A DNA stretch of 59,751 nt, taken from the NCBI GenBank assembly GCA_021162785.1, contig JAGGYA010000023.1, positions 1-59,751 of the forward strand, read 5' to 3'. Positions 17,178-26,760 of the stretch are shown piece after piece. A program made the translations under genes and the position numbers. Each line of letters opens with the position of its first letter. Position 1 is the first letter of the stretch. The notes below the pieces were generated by a model that saw only the letters and a program-made list of their open reading frames with translations, searched no databases and was not told the origin of the DNA. The stretch comes from Candidatus Calescibacteriota bacterium. Lineage in GTDB: Bacteria > CAIJMQ01 > JAADFP01.

Positions 17178-18216
17178 TCATTCCCAGAGTTATTACCAAG
17201 GAACTTCCCCCAGCACTCACCAGTGGGAGCGGGATACCCTTAGTAGGGAGAAGTCCCACACTTACACCTAAATTTATGAACCCCTGTAAAGAAATGAGAA
17301 GGGTTATCCCAAGAGCAAGATATGAAGAAAACTCACTTCTTGCATTTAAAGCAATTCTTAAACCAGCTACCAAAAAGATAAGGAAAAGTAATACTACTGT
17401 AGATGCTCCCACAAGACCCAGCTCTTCACCAATAATGGAGAAGATAAAATCATTATAAGCACTTGGGAGATAGAAAAGTTTCTGAGTGCTTTTTCCTAAT
17501 CCTTTCCCCAATAATCCTCCAGAACCTAAGGCTATTAAAGACTGCACAAGCTGATAACCTGCATCCTTAGCATTAGCCCAGGGATTGAGAAAAGCAATGA
17601 GTCTCCTCTTCCGGTATCCTTTCATCATTATAAGAGTGTAAAGCACGGGTAGGGACAATAAGAAAAGACTGGTAAGATGTTTTATGGACGCACCTCCAAT
17701 AAAGAAAAGGGAAAAACAAACCATTAAAATAAGCAGGGCACTGCCCAAGTCTGGTTGTTTTAGAAGAATAACCACAAAAATGCCAATAATTAAGAGGGGT
17801 GGAACAAGCCCAGTGGAGAAATCCTTTATTTCTTTCCTTCTTCTCTCAAGGAGATCAGCCATCCAGAGGAGGAGAGAAAACTTAACCAGTTCTACGGGCT
17901 GGAAGGTTAAGGGGCCAAACTTCAGCCATCTGTTAGCACCTCCAATTCTCACTCCTAAAGGAGTAAGAGTGAGGAAGAGCAAAAGAAAGGATAAAGAAAG
18001 GAATAATTTTGCCCATCTCCTCCAGTTCTCTGGCTCAATTTTATAGGTGAGGAAGAAGAAAACTGCTCCCAGACTTATCCACATTATCTGCCGGATAAGA
18101 AAACGGTATGGATTATGATATTTTTCTCTGGCCAGACCGGAAGAAGAACTATAAACCATAATTGCCCCTAAGGATAGGAGAAGTATAGTTATTACCAAAA
18201 TAATACGGTGAGCCAT
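17143..18216 (-). CDS. ftsW: Septal SEDS peptidoglycan polymerase
   Basis: The 357-residue protein has about ten membrane helices. SEDS signatures include MVYSSSSGLA near the start, FLTYKIEPENWRRWAKLF, GVRIGGANRWLKFGPLTFQP, KQPDLGSALLILMV, NPWANAKDAGYQLVQSLIAL and the C-terminal TKGIPLPLVSAGGSSLV. FtsW polymerises lipid II with its partner class B PBP (ftsI, same cluster). Its ATG shares one base with the murD TAA. Confidence 0.96.
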   Translation of the reverse strand: MAHRIILVITILLLSLGAIMVYSSSSGLAREKYHNPYRFLIRQIMWISLGAVFFFLTYKIEPENWRRWAKLFLSLSFLLLFLTLTPLGVRIGGANRWLKFGPLTFQPVELVKFSLLLWMADLLERRRKEIKDFSTGLVPPLLIIGIFVVILLKQPDLGSALLILMVCFSLFFIGGASIKHLTSLFLLSLPVLYTLIMMKGYRKRRLIAFLNPWANAKDAGYQLVQSLIALGSGGLLGKGLGKSTQKLFYLPSAYNDFIFSIIGEELGLVGASTVVLLFLIFLVAGLRIALNARSEFSSYLALGITLLISLQGFINLGVSVGLLPTKGIPLPLVSAGGSSLVITLGMIGILARIGKES

Positions 18217-19547
18217 TACTTTAAACTCTTCACTAATTTTTTAAAGAATTCTCCTCTTTCTTTATAATTTGTGAATTGATCAAAACTACTACAGGCTGGC
18301 GAAAGAAGGACTGTATCTCCCGGTAGAGCTCTTGCCACTGCTTCCTTAAATGCCTCCTCAAATTTCTCCCTTTTAATTACAGGGGCAAATCTTTTAAAAA
18401 CTTCCTCTATTTTGTTCCTTGATTCTCCTATAGCAACAATATAGCGAACTTTACTTTTAACCAAAGGAAAAAGAGGGGTATATAGGTTACCTTTATCTCT
18501 CCCCCCTAAGATAAGAATTATTCCAGGTGGGAGACTTAGCAAAGCAAAATAGGTAGCATGGACATTGGTAGCTTTTGAATCATTAATGAATTTAACCCCT
18601 CTCCACTCTCCTGCAAACTCAAGTCTATGGGGGATAGCCCTGAATTTTTTAATTCTTTTCCTAATCTCCTCACCTTTTACTCCCCACAATATCGCCCCTC
18701 CTACTGCAGCGGTTAAATTATAGAGATTGTGCAATCCTGGAAGTTTCCATTCTTTAAGTGGGAAAACTCCTATTTCTTTCTCCTCCCGCCAGATAACCCA
18801 CTCTTCGCGAATAAAACATCCTTTTAAAGAATGGGGCTGAGGAGAAAAGAAATATACTTGGGGAGATGGTGTTATCCCTTTCCACCAATCCTCATCCGCA
18901 TTCCACAAGGTAAAATCTTCTCTTTTCTGAAATGCAAAAACCTTCATTTTGGAAGAAATATAGTCTTCTCTACAGGGATGCCAATCCAGATGGTCTTCAT
19001 GAATGTTAAGGATTATAGATATCCTGGGGAAAAAATCCTTCATAAACTTTAATTGAAAACTGCTCGCTTCAATAACCAACCCTGAGAATTTTCTCCCTTC
19101 CAGCAATAGTCGGGTAATTGGAATACCTATATTCCCACAGCATTCTACCTCTTCTCCACAGAGTATTTTGAGTAATTGAGCAGTGGTAGTTTTCCCGTTG
19201 GTTCCGGTAACCATTATATAGGGAGTATTTACAAACTTTAACCCCAATTCAAGCTCTCCTATAATCTTTACACCACTTTCCTCCAGAAGACGAATCCAAT
19301 TCTGGGAAGGATTAATTCCCGGGCTCAAAACCACTATCTCACATTTCCTCAGTTCTTCCAGTGAATGCTTGCCCAGTTCCCCTCTTATTCCTTTCTTCTC
19401 CAGTTGTGCAAGTCTTTCTCTCAGTTTTGGATTATCATCTTTATCCGTCACCCAGACTTCCGCTCCCTTATCTTTTAAAAAGAGACTTGCCCAGTACCCA
19501 CTTTCTCCCAATCCCACTACCCCCACCCTTTCTCCTTCCAGTCTCAT
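18216..19547 (-). CDS. murD: UDP-N-acetylmuramoyl-L-alanine--D-glutamate ligase
   Basis: MurD adds D-Glu to UDP-MurNAc-L-Ala. With the ATG at 19547 (MRLEGERVGVVGLGESGYWA) it has 443 residues and an ATGA overlap with the mraY stop. A longer frame begins inside mraY and is not needed. Mur ligase landmarks are the VTGTNGKTTTAQLL ATP loop, NIHEDHLDWH, and FINDSKATNVHATYFAL near residue 310. Confidence 0.96.
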   Translation of the reverse strand: MRLEGERVGVVGLGESGYWASLFLKDKGAEVWVTDKDDNPKLRERLAQLEKKGIRGELGKHSLEELRKCEIVVLSPGINPSQNWIRLLEESGVKIIGELELGLKFVNTPYIMVTGTNGKTTTAQLLKILCGEEVECCGNIGIPITRLLLEGRKFSGLVIEASSFQLKFMKDFFPRISIILNIHEDHLDWHPCREDYISSKMKVFAFQKREDFTLWNADEDWWKGITPSPQVYFFSPQPHSLKGCFIREEWVIWREEKEIGVFPLKEWKLPGLHNLYNLTAAVGGAILWGVKGEEIRKRIKKFRAIPHRLEFAGEWRGVKFINDSKATNVHATYFALLSLPPGIILILGGRDKGNLYTPLFPLVKSKVRYIVAIGESRNKIEEVFKRFAPVIKREKFEEAFKEAVARALPGDTVLLSPACSSFDQFTNYKERGEFFKKLVKSLK

Positions 19548-20641
19548 CTTATTTTGAGGGTGGAAAAGGCCAGAAGGGTAAGAATTATGGAGATTATCCA
19601 AAGTCGGATGGTTATCTTTGTTTCTGGGAATCCGTTATACTGAAAATGATGATGAAGAGGTGCTATAAGGAAAACTCTTCTTCTGAATAGCCGATAAGAT
19701 ATTACCTGAATTACCACACTTAAGATTTCCATTATAAAAACTCCACCCACCAGGATTATAAGAAATTCCTGTTTACTCACCAGTGCTATAGTAGCAAGGG
19801 CTCCTCCTAAGGCCATAGATCCAACATCACCCATAAATACTTCAGCGGGAAAACTATTAAACCATAAGAAGCCCAATCCAGCTCCCAGAAGTGCTCCTCC
19901 TAAGACCATCAACTCACCTGCACCGGGAACATAAGGGATCAACAAATAATTTGCAAACTTAACATTTCCAGCTAAGTAACTTACAAGGGAATAAAAGGAA
20001 AGAGCACTGAGATAACATCCAATAGCAAGACCATCTAAGCCATCAGTAATATTTACTGCATTGGTTACTCCTACGAAATAGAAAGTGACAAAAAGGATGT
20101 AAAAAACTCCCCAGTTAATCCAGAAATTTTTGAAGAAGGGGAAAATTAAAGCATGTGAATACTTACCAGCATCAAGGAAATAATATAGATAAATCCCGAT
20201 AGCCACTCCTCCCAGAGTCTGCCAGAGTAGCTTAAATCTTTTGGTAAGCCCCTTAGAGGACTTTCTTTTTATTTTTGCAGAATCATCAAGATATCCAAGA
20301 ATGGCTAACCAAAAAATTACTCCTATCACCAGTAGAACATAGGGATTTCGGAAATTCCCCCAGAGAAGTAAAGAAAGCAAAAAGGAAAGTATTACAAGGA
20401 TCCCTCCCATTGTAGGAGTTCCTATTTTGTCTTTATTAATTTGATTTAGTTTTTCGCAACCTTCCTTACAGAAAAAATCAGTAATTCCCTTCTTCTTCAA
20501 TTTTGAGAGAATCCAAGGTCCAAGAAGAAGTGCAAATATGAAAGAGGTAAATATTGCCATTAAACTTCGAAAAGTGAGGTATCGGAAAATATTAAACGGC
20601 GAAAATATCTCTTTAAGCGGGTAAAGGAAATGATAAAACAT
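19544..20641 (-). CDS. mraY: Phospho-MurNAc-pentapeptide translocase
   Basis: MraY makes lipid I by transferring phospho-MurNAc-pentapeptide to undecaprenyl phosphate. The 365 residues hold about ten membrane helices. Active-site landmarks are the early KIGTPTMGGILVI, LDDSAKIKRKSSKGL, NAVNITDGLDGLA, FMGDVGSMALGG and the HHHFQYNG triad. All three catalytic Asp positions are retained, unlike the WecA-like paralogue at 47719-48675. The start overlaps murF by 29 bp and gives the usual FNIFRYLTFR N-terminal segment. Confidence 0.97.
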   Translation of the reverse strand: MFYHFLYPLKEIFSPFNIFRYLTFRSLMAIFTSFIFALLLGPWILSKLKKKGITDFFCKEGCEKLNQINKDKIGTPTMGGILVILSFLLSLLLWGNFRNPYVLLVIGVIFWLAILGYLDDSAKIKRKSSKGLTKRFKLLWQTLGGVAIGIYLYYFLDAGKYSHALIFPFFKNFWINWGVFYILFVTFYFVGVTNAVNITDGLDGLAIGCYLSALSFYSLVSYLAGNVKFANYLLIPYVPGAGELMVLGGALLGAGLGFLWFNSFPAEVFMGDVGSMALGGALATIALVSKQEFLIILVGGVFIMEILSVVIQVISYRLFRRRVFLIAPLHHHFQYNGFPETKITIRLWIISIILTLLAFSTLKIR

Positions 20642-21956
20642 CTTCTACAATTTCCTCCATTTCCATTGCTCGGGATCCCTTTATTCCCACAAGATCTCCC
20701 TCTTCTAAAAGGGATAAAATCTTCTCCATGAGCCTTCTCTTATCCTCAAAGTGCCAGGATCTTTTACTTTTTCTTACTTCTTCCCATAAGAATCTGGATT
20801 CTTCTCCAAATGTGATTACAACCTCTATACTGGAAGATGCCAGTTTTTTCCCTGCTTCCCGATGATAATATTCACTTTTGTAACCCAGTTCTTTCATATC
20901 TCCCACGACAGCTATCTTTTTCCCATCTACTTTCATCCTATCCATCACTTCAATAAATTCTTTAAGGGATAAAGGATTAGAGTTATAGGTATCATCCAGA
21001 ACTACTATTCCTCCTACTTTTTTGATATTCAGCCTATGGGGAGGTAATTCAAATTCTTTTACCCACTTGAGAAGGGTCTCTACTGGCAACCCCCAGCAAC
21101 GGGCAAGCGCAAGAGTTGCAAGAAACGCATATACCACTGATTTCCCCGGAGATCTGAAGGAAACCTCCCCCTCCTCCACTCTAACCTGTGCCCGGTAGAG
21201 AAAATCAAATCTCATACAAAGAGGTCTCACTTCCCCTTCCCTTAAGCCAAACCCTTTCTTCCAGCCCGAGAAATCTCGGATTAATTGGGGTGGAATCAAA
21301 TCCTGATTGTAAATACATCCCTCCGAAGTAAAGCCTAATAATTTTTTCTTTTCTTCCCAGATCTTCTCTATACTTCCCAATCCTTCCAAGTGTGCGGGGC
21401 CTAAACTGGAAAAAATACTTACCTCAGGGAGAGCCATCCATCCCAATCTTTCCATTTCTCCCGGTAAGCTTATCCCCAGTTCTAAAACAGCATTTTCACA
21501 GTTATCCGGGAGATTGAGAAGAGAAAGTGGAAGTCCCACAAGATTATTGAAATTCCCGGGAGAAGCACCGCTGGGAGCATGAAGGGAAAGATATTGATAA
21601 AGCATATCCTTCAAAGTTGTCTTTCCCGAAGTTCCAGTTATGGCAATCACTTTAAATCCTCTTTTCTTCCTCATATGATGAGCAAGGCTACCCAATGCTT
21701 CCTTAGTATCTTTTACCTTAATGAGCGTCCCCTTCAGTAGATCAGGAGTTCGATTAACCAGAGAACCCAGAGCTCCAGCTTGAAAGGCAGATTTTACAAA
21801 ATCATGACCATCAAAATTCTTGCCTTTAATTGCTATGAAAAGTTCTCCCCCTTTAAGAGTCCGTGAATCTATAGAGACTCCCAAGAAAATTTCTTTTTCT
21901 TTTCGGAGCAATTCCCCTCCCGTTGCCTCCAAAACCTCCCCAATCTTTAACTTCAT
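20613..21956 (-). CDS. murF: UDP-MurNAc-tripeptide--D-alanyl-D-alanine ligase
   Basis: MurF adds the D-Ala-D-Ala dipeptide. The 447-residue protein has the N-terminal VSIDSRTLKGGELFIAIKG domain, the TGTSGKTTLKDML ATP loop, VLELGISLPGEM, SSLGPAHLEGLGS, and DDTYNSNPLSLKEF near residue 315. It shares ATGA overlaps with its upstream neighbour murE. No ddl gene is present in the window. Confidence 0.96.
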   Translation of the reverse strand: MKLKIGEVLEATGGELLRKEKEIFLGVSIDSRTLKGGELFIAIKGKNFDGHDFVKSAFQAGALGSLVNRTPDLLKGTLIKVKDTKEALGSLAHHMRKKRGFKVIAITGTSGKTTLKDMLYQYLSLHAPSGASPGNFNNLVGLPLSLLNLPDNCENAVLELGISLPGEMERLGWMALPEVSIFSSLGPAHLEGLGSIEKIWEEKKKLLGFTSEGCIYNQDLIPPQLIRDFSGWKKGFGLREGEVRPLCMRFDFLYRAQVRVEEGEVSFRSPGKSVVYAFLATLALARCWGLPVETLLKWVKEFELPPHRLNIKKVGGIVVLDDTYNSNPLSLKEFIEVMDRMKVDGKKIAVVGDMKELGYKSEYYHREAGKKLASSSIEVVITFGEESRFLWEEVRKSKRSWHFEDKRRLMEKILSLLEEGDLVGIKGSRAMEMEEIVEDVLSFPLPA

Positions 21957-23413
21957 ACTTTCAATTTCCTCCTCTCTTTAAGAAAATTTTCTGCCACTAA
22001 TTTATCTTCAAAAGGGATAATAGTTTCACCCCAGATTTGATAGTTCTCATGTCCTTTCCCTGCAATCACCACAGTATCTCCCTCTTCTGCCATACCAATA
22101 GCTTTCCTGATGGCTTCCTCCCTGTCAATTAAAACTTCATGATTCTTACCCTCCATCCCGTTAAGAATATCTCTTATGATAAGCTCTGGATCCTCCCTTC
22201 GAGGATTATCCGAAGTCACAATAACCCAGTCACTCCAGACTTCAGCCACTTTACCCATGAGTGGTCTTTTCTCCCTGTCCCTTTCTCCCCCGCAACCAAA
22301 AACCGTTATTACCCTTCCAGGTGTGAGTTCTCTTACATTCTCAAGAAGCCGGTTAAGTGCGTCTGGAGTATGAGCATAATCCACTACTACTCTTATCTCC
22401 CCATTTTTTAACACCTCAAACCTCCCTGGAACCGGCTCCATATTTGCCAATGTCTCAGTTATAACTTTCCAGGAAATCTCTTCTTCCCTTGCCCAGGCTA
22501 CAGCAGCTACTGCATTGTAGAGATTGAATTTCCCAGGAAAGGGCAAAAAAATCCTTTTTTTCTCTCCCTTAGCAGATATCAACATTTCTACACCTTCCCA
22601 GTTGCTTTCCCATTCCATAATTCGATAATGGGCTTCGGTTTTCTCCCCAAAAGTGATCACTTCTTTTCTGGTAAGCAAAGGAATACGGGAAAACTTAGGG
22701 TCATCCATATTTACAAAAACTTTCCCTTTTTCCTTCAAAAGGTCTAAAAGCTTCAATTTTGCTCGGAAATATTCTTCCATATCACCGTGAAAATCCAGAT
22801 GATCAGGAGTAAGGTTTGTGAAGATAGCCCAGGAGAACCTGAGAGCATCCACACGATGGAGAGAAAGTGAATGGGATGAAACTTCCATAACCACTTCTTT
22901 CACACCATCCTGAAGCATTTCAGAAAGAAGAGAAAAAAGATTGAGAGACTGTGGAGTGGTGAGGGAAGCAGGCAACCTTCTCCCTTTCCATTCATACCAG
23001 ATACTCCCAATCCTTCCAACTCCATATCCTGCTCTTTCCATTATTCTGTATATCAAATAAGAAGTGGTTGTCTTCCCATTAGTTCCAGTAATTCCCATAA
23101 TCTTCATAGATTTTCCAGGTTCTCCAAAAAACCTATGTGCTACAAAACTCAAGAATCTACGGGTATTCTCCACCCTAATCCAAGTGATACCAGGTAATTG
23201 GGGCATTTCTTCTTCCCCAGCAATAGCACGTGCACCTTTTTCCAATGCCTGGAAAATGAATTTGTGTCCATTAAATTCTCTACCCTTTATGCATACGAAG
23301 AGAAATCCTGGTTTCACCAGCCGTGAATCCTCCACAACACCTTTAATATCTACATCCAGTTCTCCCCGAATACTCTTTATCTTTAGCCCCTTAATCAATC
23401 CTCGTAAATTCAT
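21953..23413 (-). CDS. murE: UDP-MurNAc-L-Ala-D-Glu--meso-diaminopimelate ligase
   Basis: MurE adds the third stem-peptide residue. The 486-residue sequence shows VEDSRLVKPGFLFVCIKG, the ATP loop GITGTNGKTTTSYL, EVSSHSLSLHRVDAL, TNLTPDHLDFHGDMEEY, VVDYAHTPDALNRLL and the specificity segment SDNPRREDP. The DNPR motif is known to select meso-diaminopimelate over lysine, so DAP-type peptidoglycan is predicted. It overlaps ftsI upstream and murF downstream by 4 bp each. Confidence 0.97.
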   Translation of the reverse strand: MNLRGLIKGLKIKSIRGELDVDIKGVVEDSRLVKPGFLFVCIKGREFNGHKFIFQALEKGARAIAGEEEMPQLPGITWIRVENTRRFLSFVAHRFFGEPGKSMKIMGITGTNGKTTTSYLIYRIMERAGYGVGRIGSIWYEWKGRRLPASLTTPQSLNLFSLLSEMLQDGVKEVVMEVSSHSLSLHRVDALRFSWAIFTNLTPDHLDFHGDMEEYFRAKLKLLDLLKEKGKVFVNMDDPKFSRIPLLTRKEVITFGEKTEAHYRIMEWESNWEGVEMLISAKGEKKRIFLPFPGKFNLYNAVAAVAWAREEEISWKVITETLANMEPVPGRFEVLKNGEIRVVVDYAHTPDALNRLLENVRELTPGRVITVFGCGGERDREKRPLMGKVAEVWSDWVIVTSDNPRREDPELIIRDILNGMEGKNHEVLIDREEAIRKAIGMAEEGDTVVIAGKGHENYQIWGETIIPFEDKLVAENFLKERRKLKV

Positions 23414-25101
23414 TTCTTTGCCAGCTCAATATTTTCAGGAACAGGCTCCCAGTAACAGAGCACTCTTTCCATTACTCGGCGGAAACAGGGAGCAGCAATT
23501 TCGCCACCGTAATGCCCTCCTTGAGGTTCATCCACCACAATAAGAAGCAAAAATTCCGGCTTTTGGGCAGGCAAGAATCCGATAAAAGAAGCCACATATT
23601 TCCCTGAATTGTATCCTTTACCAGGAACATATTTTTGAGCTGTTCCGGTTTTTCCACCTACCCGGTATCCTTTTATCTTTGCCCTCATACCCGTCCCCCT
23701 CTCCACCACTTGAACCATCATTTCCCTTATAAGACTGGAAGTCCTTGGAGAAATCACTCTCCTCAAAACTTGGGGTTTTCTTTCCGAAATTACCCTCCCT
23801 CTTTCATCCTCTACTCTTTTCACTACAAAGGGTTTTAGTAACTTCCCTCCATTTATGGCTGCACTCACTGCCACGGCAAGTTGGAGAGGAGTAACTCCAA
23901 TTTCCTGGCCATAAGGAATGGCTCCTATACTTATTTTTGACCATTGAGCAACAGGTCTTAATATCCCTTTTTCTTCGCCAGGTAAATCTACACCTGTGGG
24001 TATTCCAAATCCAAATTTACGAATATAAGAATAAAGCCTTTTCTCACCCAGTCTCATTCCAATTTTGGTTAATCCTATGTTAGAGGAATAAACAAGTGTA
24101 TCTTCCACTTTTAACCATCCAAATTTCTCATGGTCATGAACAATGTGTCCATACAATGAAAAGGCTCCCCATTCACAGAAGATCTTTTCTTCAGGCCTTA
24201 CTACTTTTTCTTCAAGTGCAGCTGCCATAGTTATCACTTTAAATGTGGAACCTGGTTCATAAACAAATTCTATAGCCAGGTTCTTATATAAGGATGGTTT
24301 ATATTCCCAGAACCTTAAAGGATCAAAGGTGGGAAGAGAAACCATAGCAAGAATTTCTCCGGTTTGGGGATTCAACATCAATCCTATACTCCTTTTCGCA
24401 CGATAAAACTGGTGGGTTTTGGTTAACTCTTCCATGAGAATATACTGAATCCTTTGATCCAGAGTAAGCACAAGTTTATAACCGGGTCTGGGAGGTTTAA
24501 GGAAGGACTTGGAAGATGGGAGCAACCTCCCCTTACCATCCCTCATGGCATGAGCAATTCCTTTTTCTCCTTTAAGATACTGGTCATAATAATACTCTAA
24601 ACCTCTCAACCCTTTCCTTTCTCTCCCCACAAATCCCAGGACAGATGCAAAGAGCTCTCTTTGAGGATAATACCGGATATACATTTCTTCCCAGCCAAGC
24701 CCTTTAATCCGGGATTTCTTTACAAGTTCCACCGCATTCTCATCTACTCCCCTTATAAGATATACAAATTTCCTTTTTTGTAATGCTTGGAAAAATCTCT
24801 CCACATCGATGTTAAGGAGAGATGCTATCTTCATCAATTCTTTATGGGGTACTTTATTCCCTTTTTTAAAGTAGAATATGGAATACCGTGGTATGTCAAA
24901 AGCAAGAGGGAACCCATTTCTGTCCACAATCTCTCCCCTCTTAGGGAATAAGGGATACCTCCGTTCATGGAGTTCCTTCGCCTTTTGTTGATAGAGAGTG
25001 CGATCAAAAAATTGGATCTGTATTAGCTTTAAAAGAATAAGTAAATAGAGAAGGGGAAGGAGAACAACAAAAATAAGAAATCTCTTCCTACTGTAAATCA
25101 T
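23410..25101 (-). CDS. ftsI: Class B penicillin-binding protein, septal transpeptidase
   Basis: The protein cross-links septal peptidoglycan together with FtsW. Its 563 residues begin with one membrane anchor (residues about 8-28), then the PBP dimer domain (HERRYPLFPKRGEIVDRNG) and the transpeptidase domain. Catalytic motifs are SxxK in EPGSTFKVIT, SxN in YSSNIGLTK and KTG in VGGKTGTAQKYVPGKG. No C-terminal PASTA domain is seen. It is coupled by 4-bp overlaps to ftsL upstream and murE downstream. Confidence 0.96.
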   Translation of the reverse strand: MIYSRKRFLIFVVLLPLLYLLILLKLIQIQFFDRTLYQQKAKELHERRYPLFPKRGEIVDRNGFPLAFDIPRYSIFYFKKGNKVPHKELMKIASLLNIDVERFFQALQKRKFVYLIRGVDENAVELVKKSRIKGLGWEEMYIRYYPQRELFASVLGFVGRERKGLRGLEYYYDQYLKGEKGIAHAMRDGKGRLLPSSKSFLKPPRPGYKLVLTLDQRIQYILMEELTKTHQFYRAKRSIGLMLNPQTGEILAMVSLPTFDPLRFWEYKPSLYKNLAIEFVYEPGSTFKVITMAAALEEKVVRPEEKIFCEWGAFSLYGHIVHDHEKFGWLKVEDTLVYSSNIGLTKIGMRLGEKRLYSYIRKFGFGIPTGVDLPGEEKGILRPVAQWSKISIGAIPYGQEIGVTPLQLAVAVSAAINGGKLLKPFVVKRVEDERGRVISERKPQVLRRVISPRTSSLIREMMVQVVERGTGMRAKIKGYRVGGKTGTAQKYVPGKGYNSGKYVASFIGFLPAQKPEFLLLIVVDEPQGGHYGGEIAAPCFRRVMERVLCYWEPVPENIELAKK

Positions 25102-25391
25102 TCCAGAACCCGTATTTCAGTTACTTCCAATTCCACCATCCCCAATTTCCTTCCTTCCCTTCCTAAGTAATAGGGGGAATGAAAATACGACACCTTTCTT
25201 CTCCACTCATCCTTTTCCTTTTCCAATTTTTTCTTCTTCTTTATCTCTTCATGAATCAAATAATCCTTGGTTCTAATGGCTGTCTCTATATGAACACGCC
25301 AGAAGCCAAAGGTAAATATCAGGAAGAAAACCCACACACTTCCCAGAAGATGGAATTTCCTTTCCCTTCTGGATCTAACTTTCTTTTTCAA
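25098..25391 (-). CDS. ftsL: Division protein FtsL-like, single-pass coiled coil
   Basis: The 97-residue protein has a basic N-terminus, one membrane segment (about residues 14-32), and a charged helical stretch of Glu/Lys heptads. It ends with YYLGREGRKLGMVELEVTEI, which resembles FtsL tails (the REGRKLGM pattern). The position between rsmH and ftsI is the canonical ftsL place in dcw clusters. Sequence conservation of FtsL is always low, so the call rests on layout and position together. Confidence 0.85.
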   Translation of the reverse strand: MKKKVRSRRERKFHLLGSVWVFFLIFTFGFWRVHIETAIRTKDYLIHEEIKKKKKLEKEKDEWRRKVSYFHSPYYLGREGRKLGMVELEVTEIRVLE

Positions 25392-26278
25392 ATTTTCTCC
25401 ACCCCTCTCAACTTTGCACTCCGGGAAGCCGGATTAACAGCAACTTCGAGGGAGGAGGGAAGGAGAGGTTTGGGAGTAAGAATATGGACAAATTTCTTCT
25501 TTGAATACTCAAGAAATTTCCTTTTAACCAGTCTATCTTCTAAGGAATGGTAAGAAATAATTACTGCTCGTCCTCCTGATTCTAAAATTTCCAGGAAATC
25601 ATCCAGGAATCCTTTTAAATTCTCTAACTCCCTATTAACTGCTATTCTTAAAGCCTGGAAAACTAAGGTTGCTGGATCCTTCTTCCCTCTCTTCCCCCCA
25701 TAAACTTTCCAGATTATCTCCCTTAATTCAGCAGTAGAACGTATTTCTCCCTTTTTTCTCTCCTTTCCAATAGCTTCTGCAATGGCCTGTGCTTTTCTTT
25801 CCTCACCAAATTCTTCAAATATTCTTACTAATTCTTCTAAGGATGAATGATTCACAATATCATAGGCAGTAAGAGAAGTTTCTTTAGAAAATCTCATATC
25901 CAGAAACTCGTCTCTCTGAAAAGAAAATCCTCGACCACTTCTCTCTAAGTGAAACGAAGAGAGGCCCAAATCCAGAAAAACTCCTGAAACTTTTTCTCTC
26001 CCAACAGTCTTCATAACTTTTTTAACTTCCCTGTAGTTAGCCTGTTTCAAAGTGACTCTGTCATGAAACTCTCTTAAATTATCCTCAGCAACTTTCAAAA
26101 TCTCTTCATCCCAATCCAAACCGATAATTTTAAGGTGGGGAAATCTTTCCAGAAGCGCTCGGGCATGTCCTCCTTCCCCAACTGTACCATCAATGTAAAC
26201 CCCATCTTCTTTCCAAACCAAAACTTTTATTACCTCTTCCACCATAACTGGAAAATGAACTACTGTCTCAGACACCAT
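25388..26278 (-). CDS. rsmH: 16S rRNA (cytosine-1402-N4)-methyltransferase
   Basis: RsmH (MraW) methylates C1402 of 16S rRNA in the ribosomal P site. The 296 residues show HFPVMVEEVIKVL, the SAM-binding DGTVGEGGHARALLER, LDLGLSSFHLERSGRGFSFQ, LDMRFSKE, LVFQALRIAVNRELENL and VISYHSLEDRLVKR. It overlaps mraZ by 11 bp and ftsL by 4 bp. Confidence 0.97.
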   Translation of the reverse strand: MVSETVVHFPVMVEEVIKVLVWKEDGVYIDGTVGEGGHARALLERFPHLKIIGLDWDEEILKVAEDNLREFHDRVTLKQANYREVKKVMKTVGREKVSGVFLDLGLSSFHLERSGRGFSFQRDEFLDMRFSKETSLTAYDIVNHSSLEELVRIFEEFGEERKAQAIAEAIGKERKKGEIRSTAELREIIWKVYGGKRGKKDPATLVFQALRIAVNRELENLKGFLDDFLEILESGGRAVIISYHSLEDRLVKRKFLEYSKKKFVHILTPKPLLPSSLEVAVNPASRSAKLRGVEKI

Positions 26279-26756
26279 ACTCCTTCAGCCTCCCCGCAAT
26301 TTCTTCAATTTCTTTTTCCACTTCTTTTGTGTATTTATCCCACTCCTCTTTACCCCAAATCTCAATCCTTTCCCCCACTCCAATAATCACAATATCTTTT
26401 TTGATTTCTGCATACTTCTTAAGTGGAGCGGGAAGAGAAATCCTCCCTTGAGAATCTATCTCACATTCATATGCACCGGAGAAAAGATAACGGGAGAACT
26501 TTCGAGCCTCTGAGGAGGTAAAAGGTAATTTTCCTATCTTTTCCGTAAGGTTAATCCACTCTTCTCTTGGATAAAGAAGGAGACACTTTTCCAAACCGCG
26601 AGTGAGAACGAGGATTCTCCCGAACAGGGAAAGTTTTTCGCGAAATTTTGCCGGGATGAAGAATCTATTTTTATCATCTAAGGTGAAGCGATATTCACCA
26701 AAGAAGTATTCCTTTGAATTCCCCACTTTACCCCACTTTACTCCACAAAACTCCAT
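26268..26756 (-). CDS. mraZ: Transcriptional regulator MraZ
   Basis: MraZ is the AbrB-like, ring-forming repressor of its own dcw operon. The family body starts at FFGEYRFTLDDKNRFFIPAKFR, and a second half carries SGAYECEIDSQGRISLPAPL, the two DXXXR motifs. The start is unclear. The ATG at 26756 has no ribosome-binding site, and its first ten codons coincide with the MraZ operator repeats. A GTG at 26726 is the only other in-frame start before the conserved body and would place the operator upstream or at the transcription start. The protein is 162 or 152 residues, either way acceptable. Confidence 0.92.
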   Translation of the reverse strand: MEFCGVKWGKVGNSKEYFFGEYRFTLDDKNRFFIPAKFREKLSLFGRILVLTRGLEKCLLLYPREEWINLTEKIGKLPFTSSEARKFSRYLFSGAYECEIDSQGRISLPAPLKKYAEIKKDIVIIGVGERIEIWGKEEWDKYTKEVEKEIEEIAGRLKEYGV

Positions 26757-26760
26757 TTGT
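26721..26760 (-). promoter_or_regulatory. MraZ operator: four tandem 10-bp repeats
   Basis: Reading the minus strand, four consecutive decamers occur: ACAAATGGAG, TTTTGTGGAG, TAAAGTGGGG and TAAAGTGGGG. Each carries TGG at the same place, and the last two are identical and match the AAAGTGG-type MraZ box. MraZ proteins are known to bind tandem GTGG-type repeats at 10-bp spacing in front of their own gene, so autoregulation of the dcw operon is predicted. A possible promoter overlaps the repeats: TTTACA at 26758-26763, 17 bases, then TAAAGT at 26735-26740. Confidence 0.8.
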
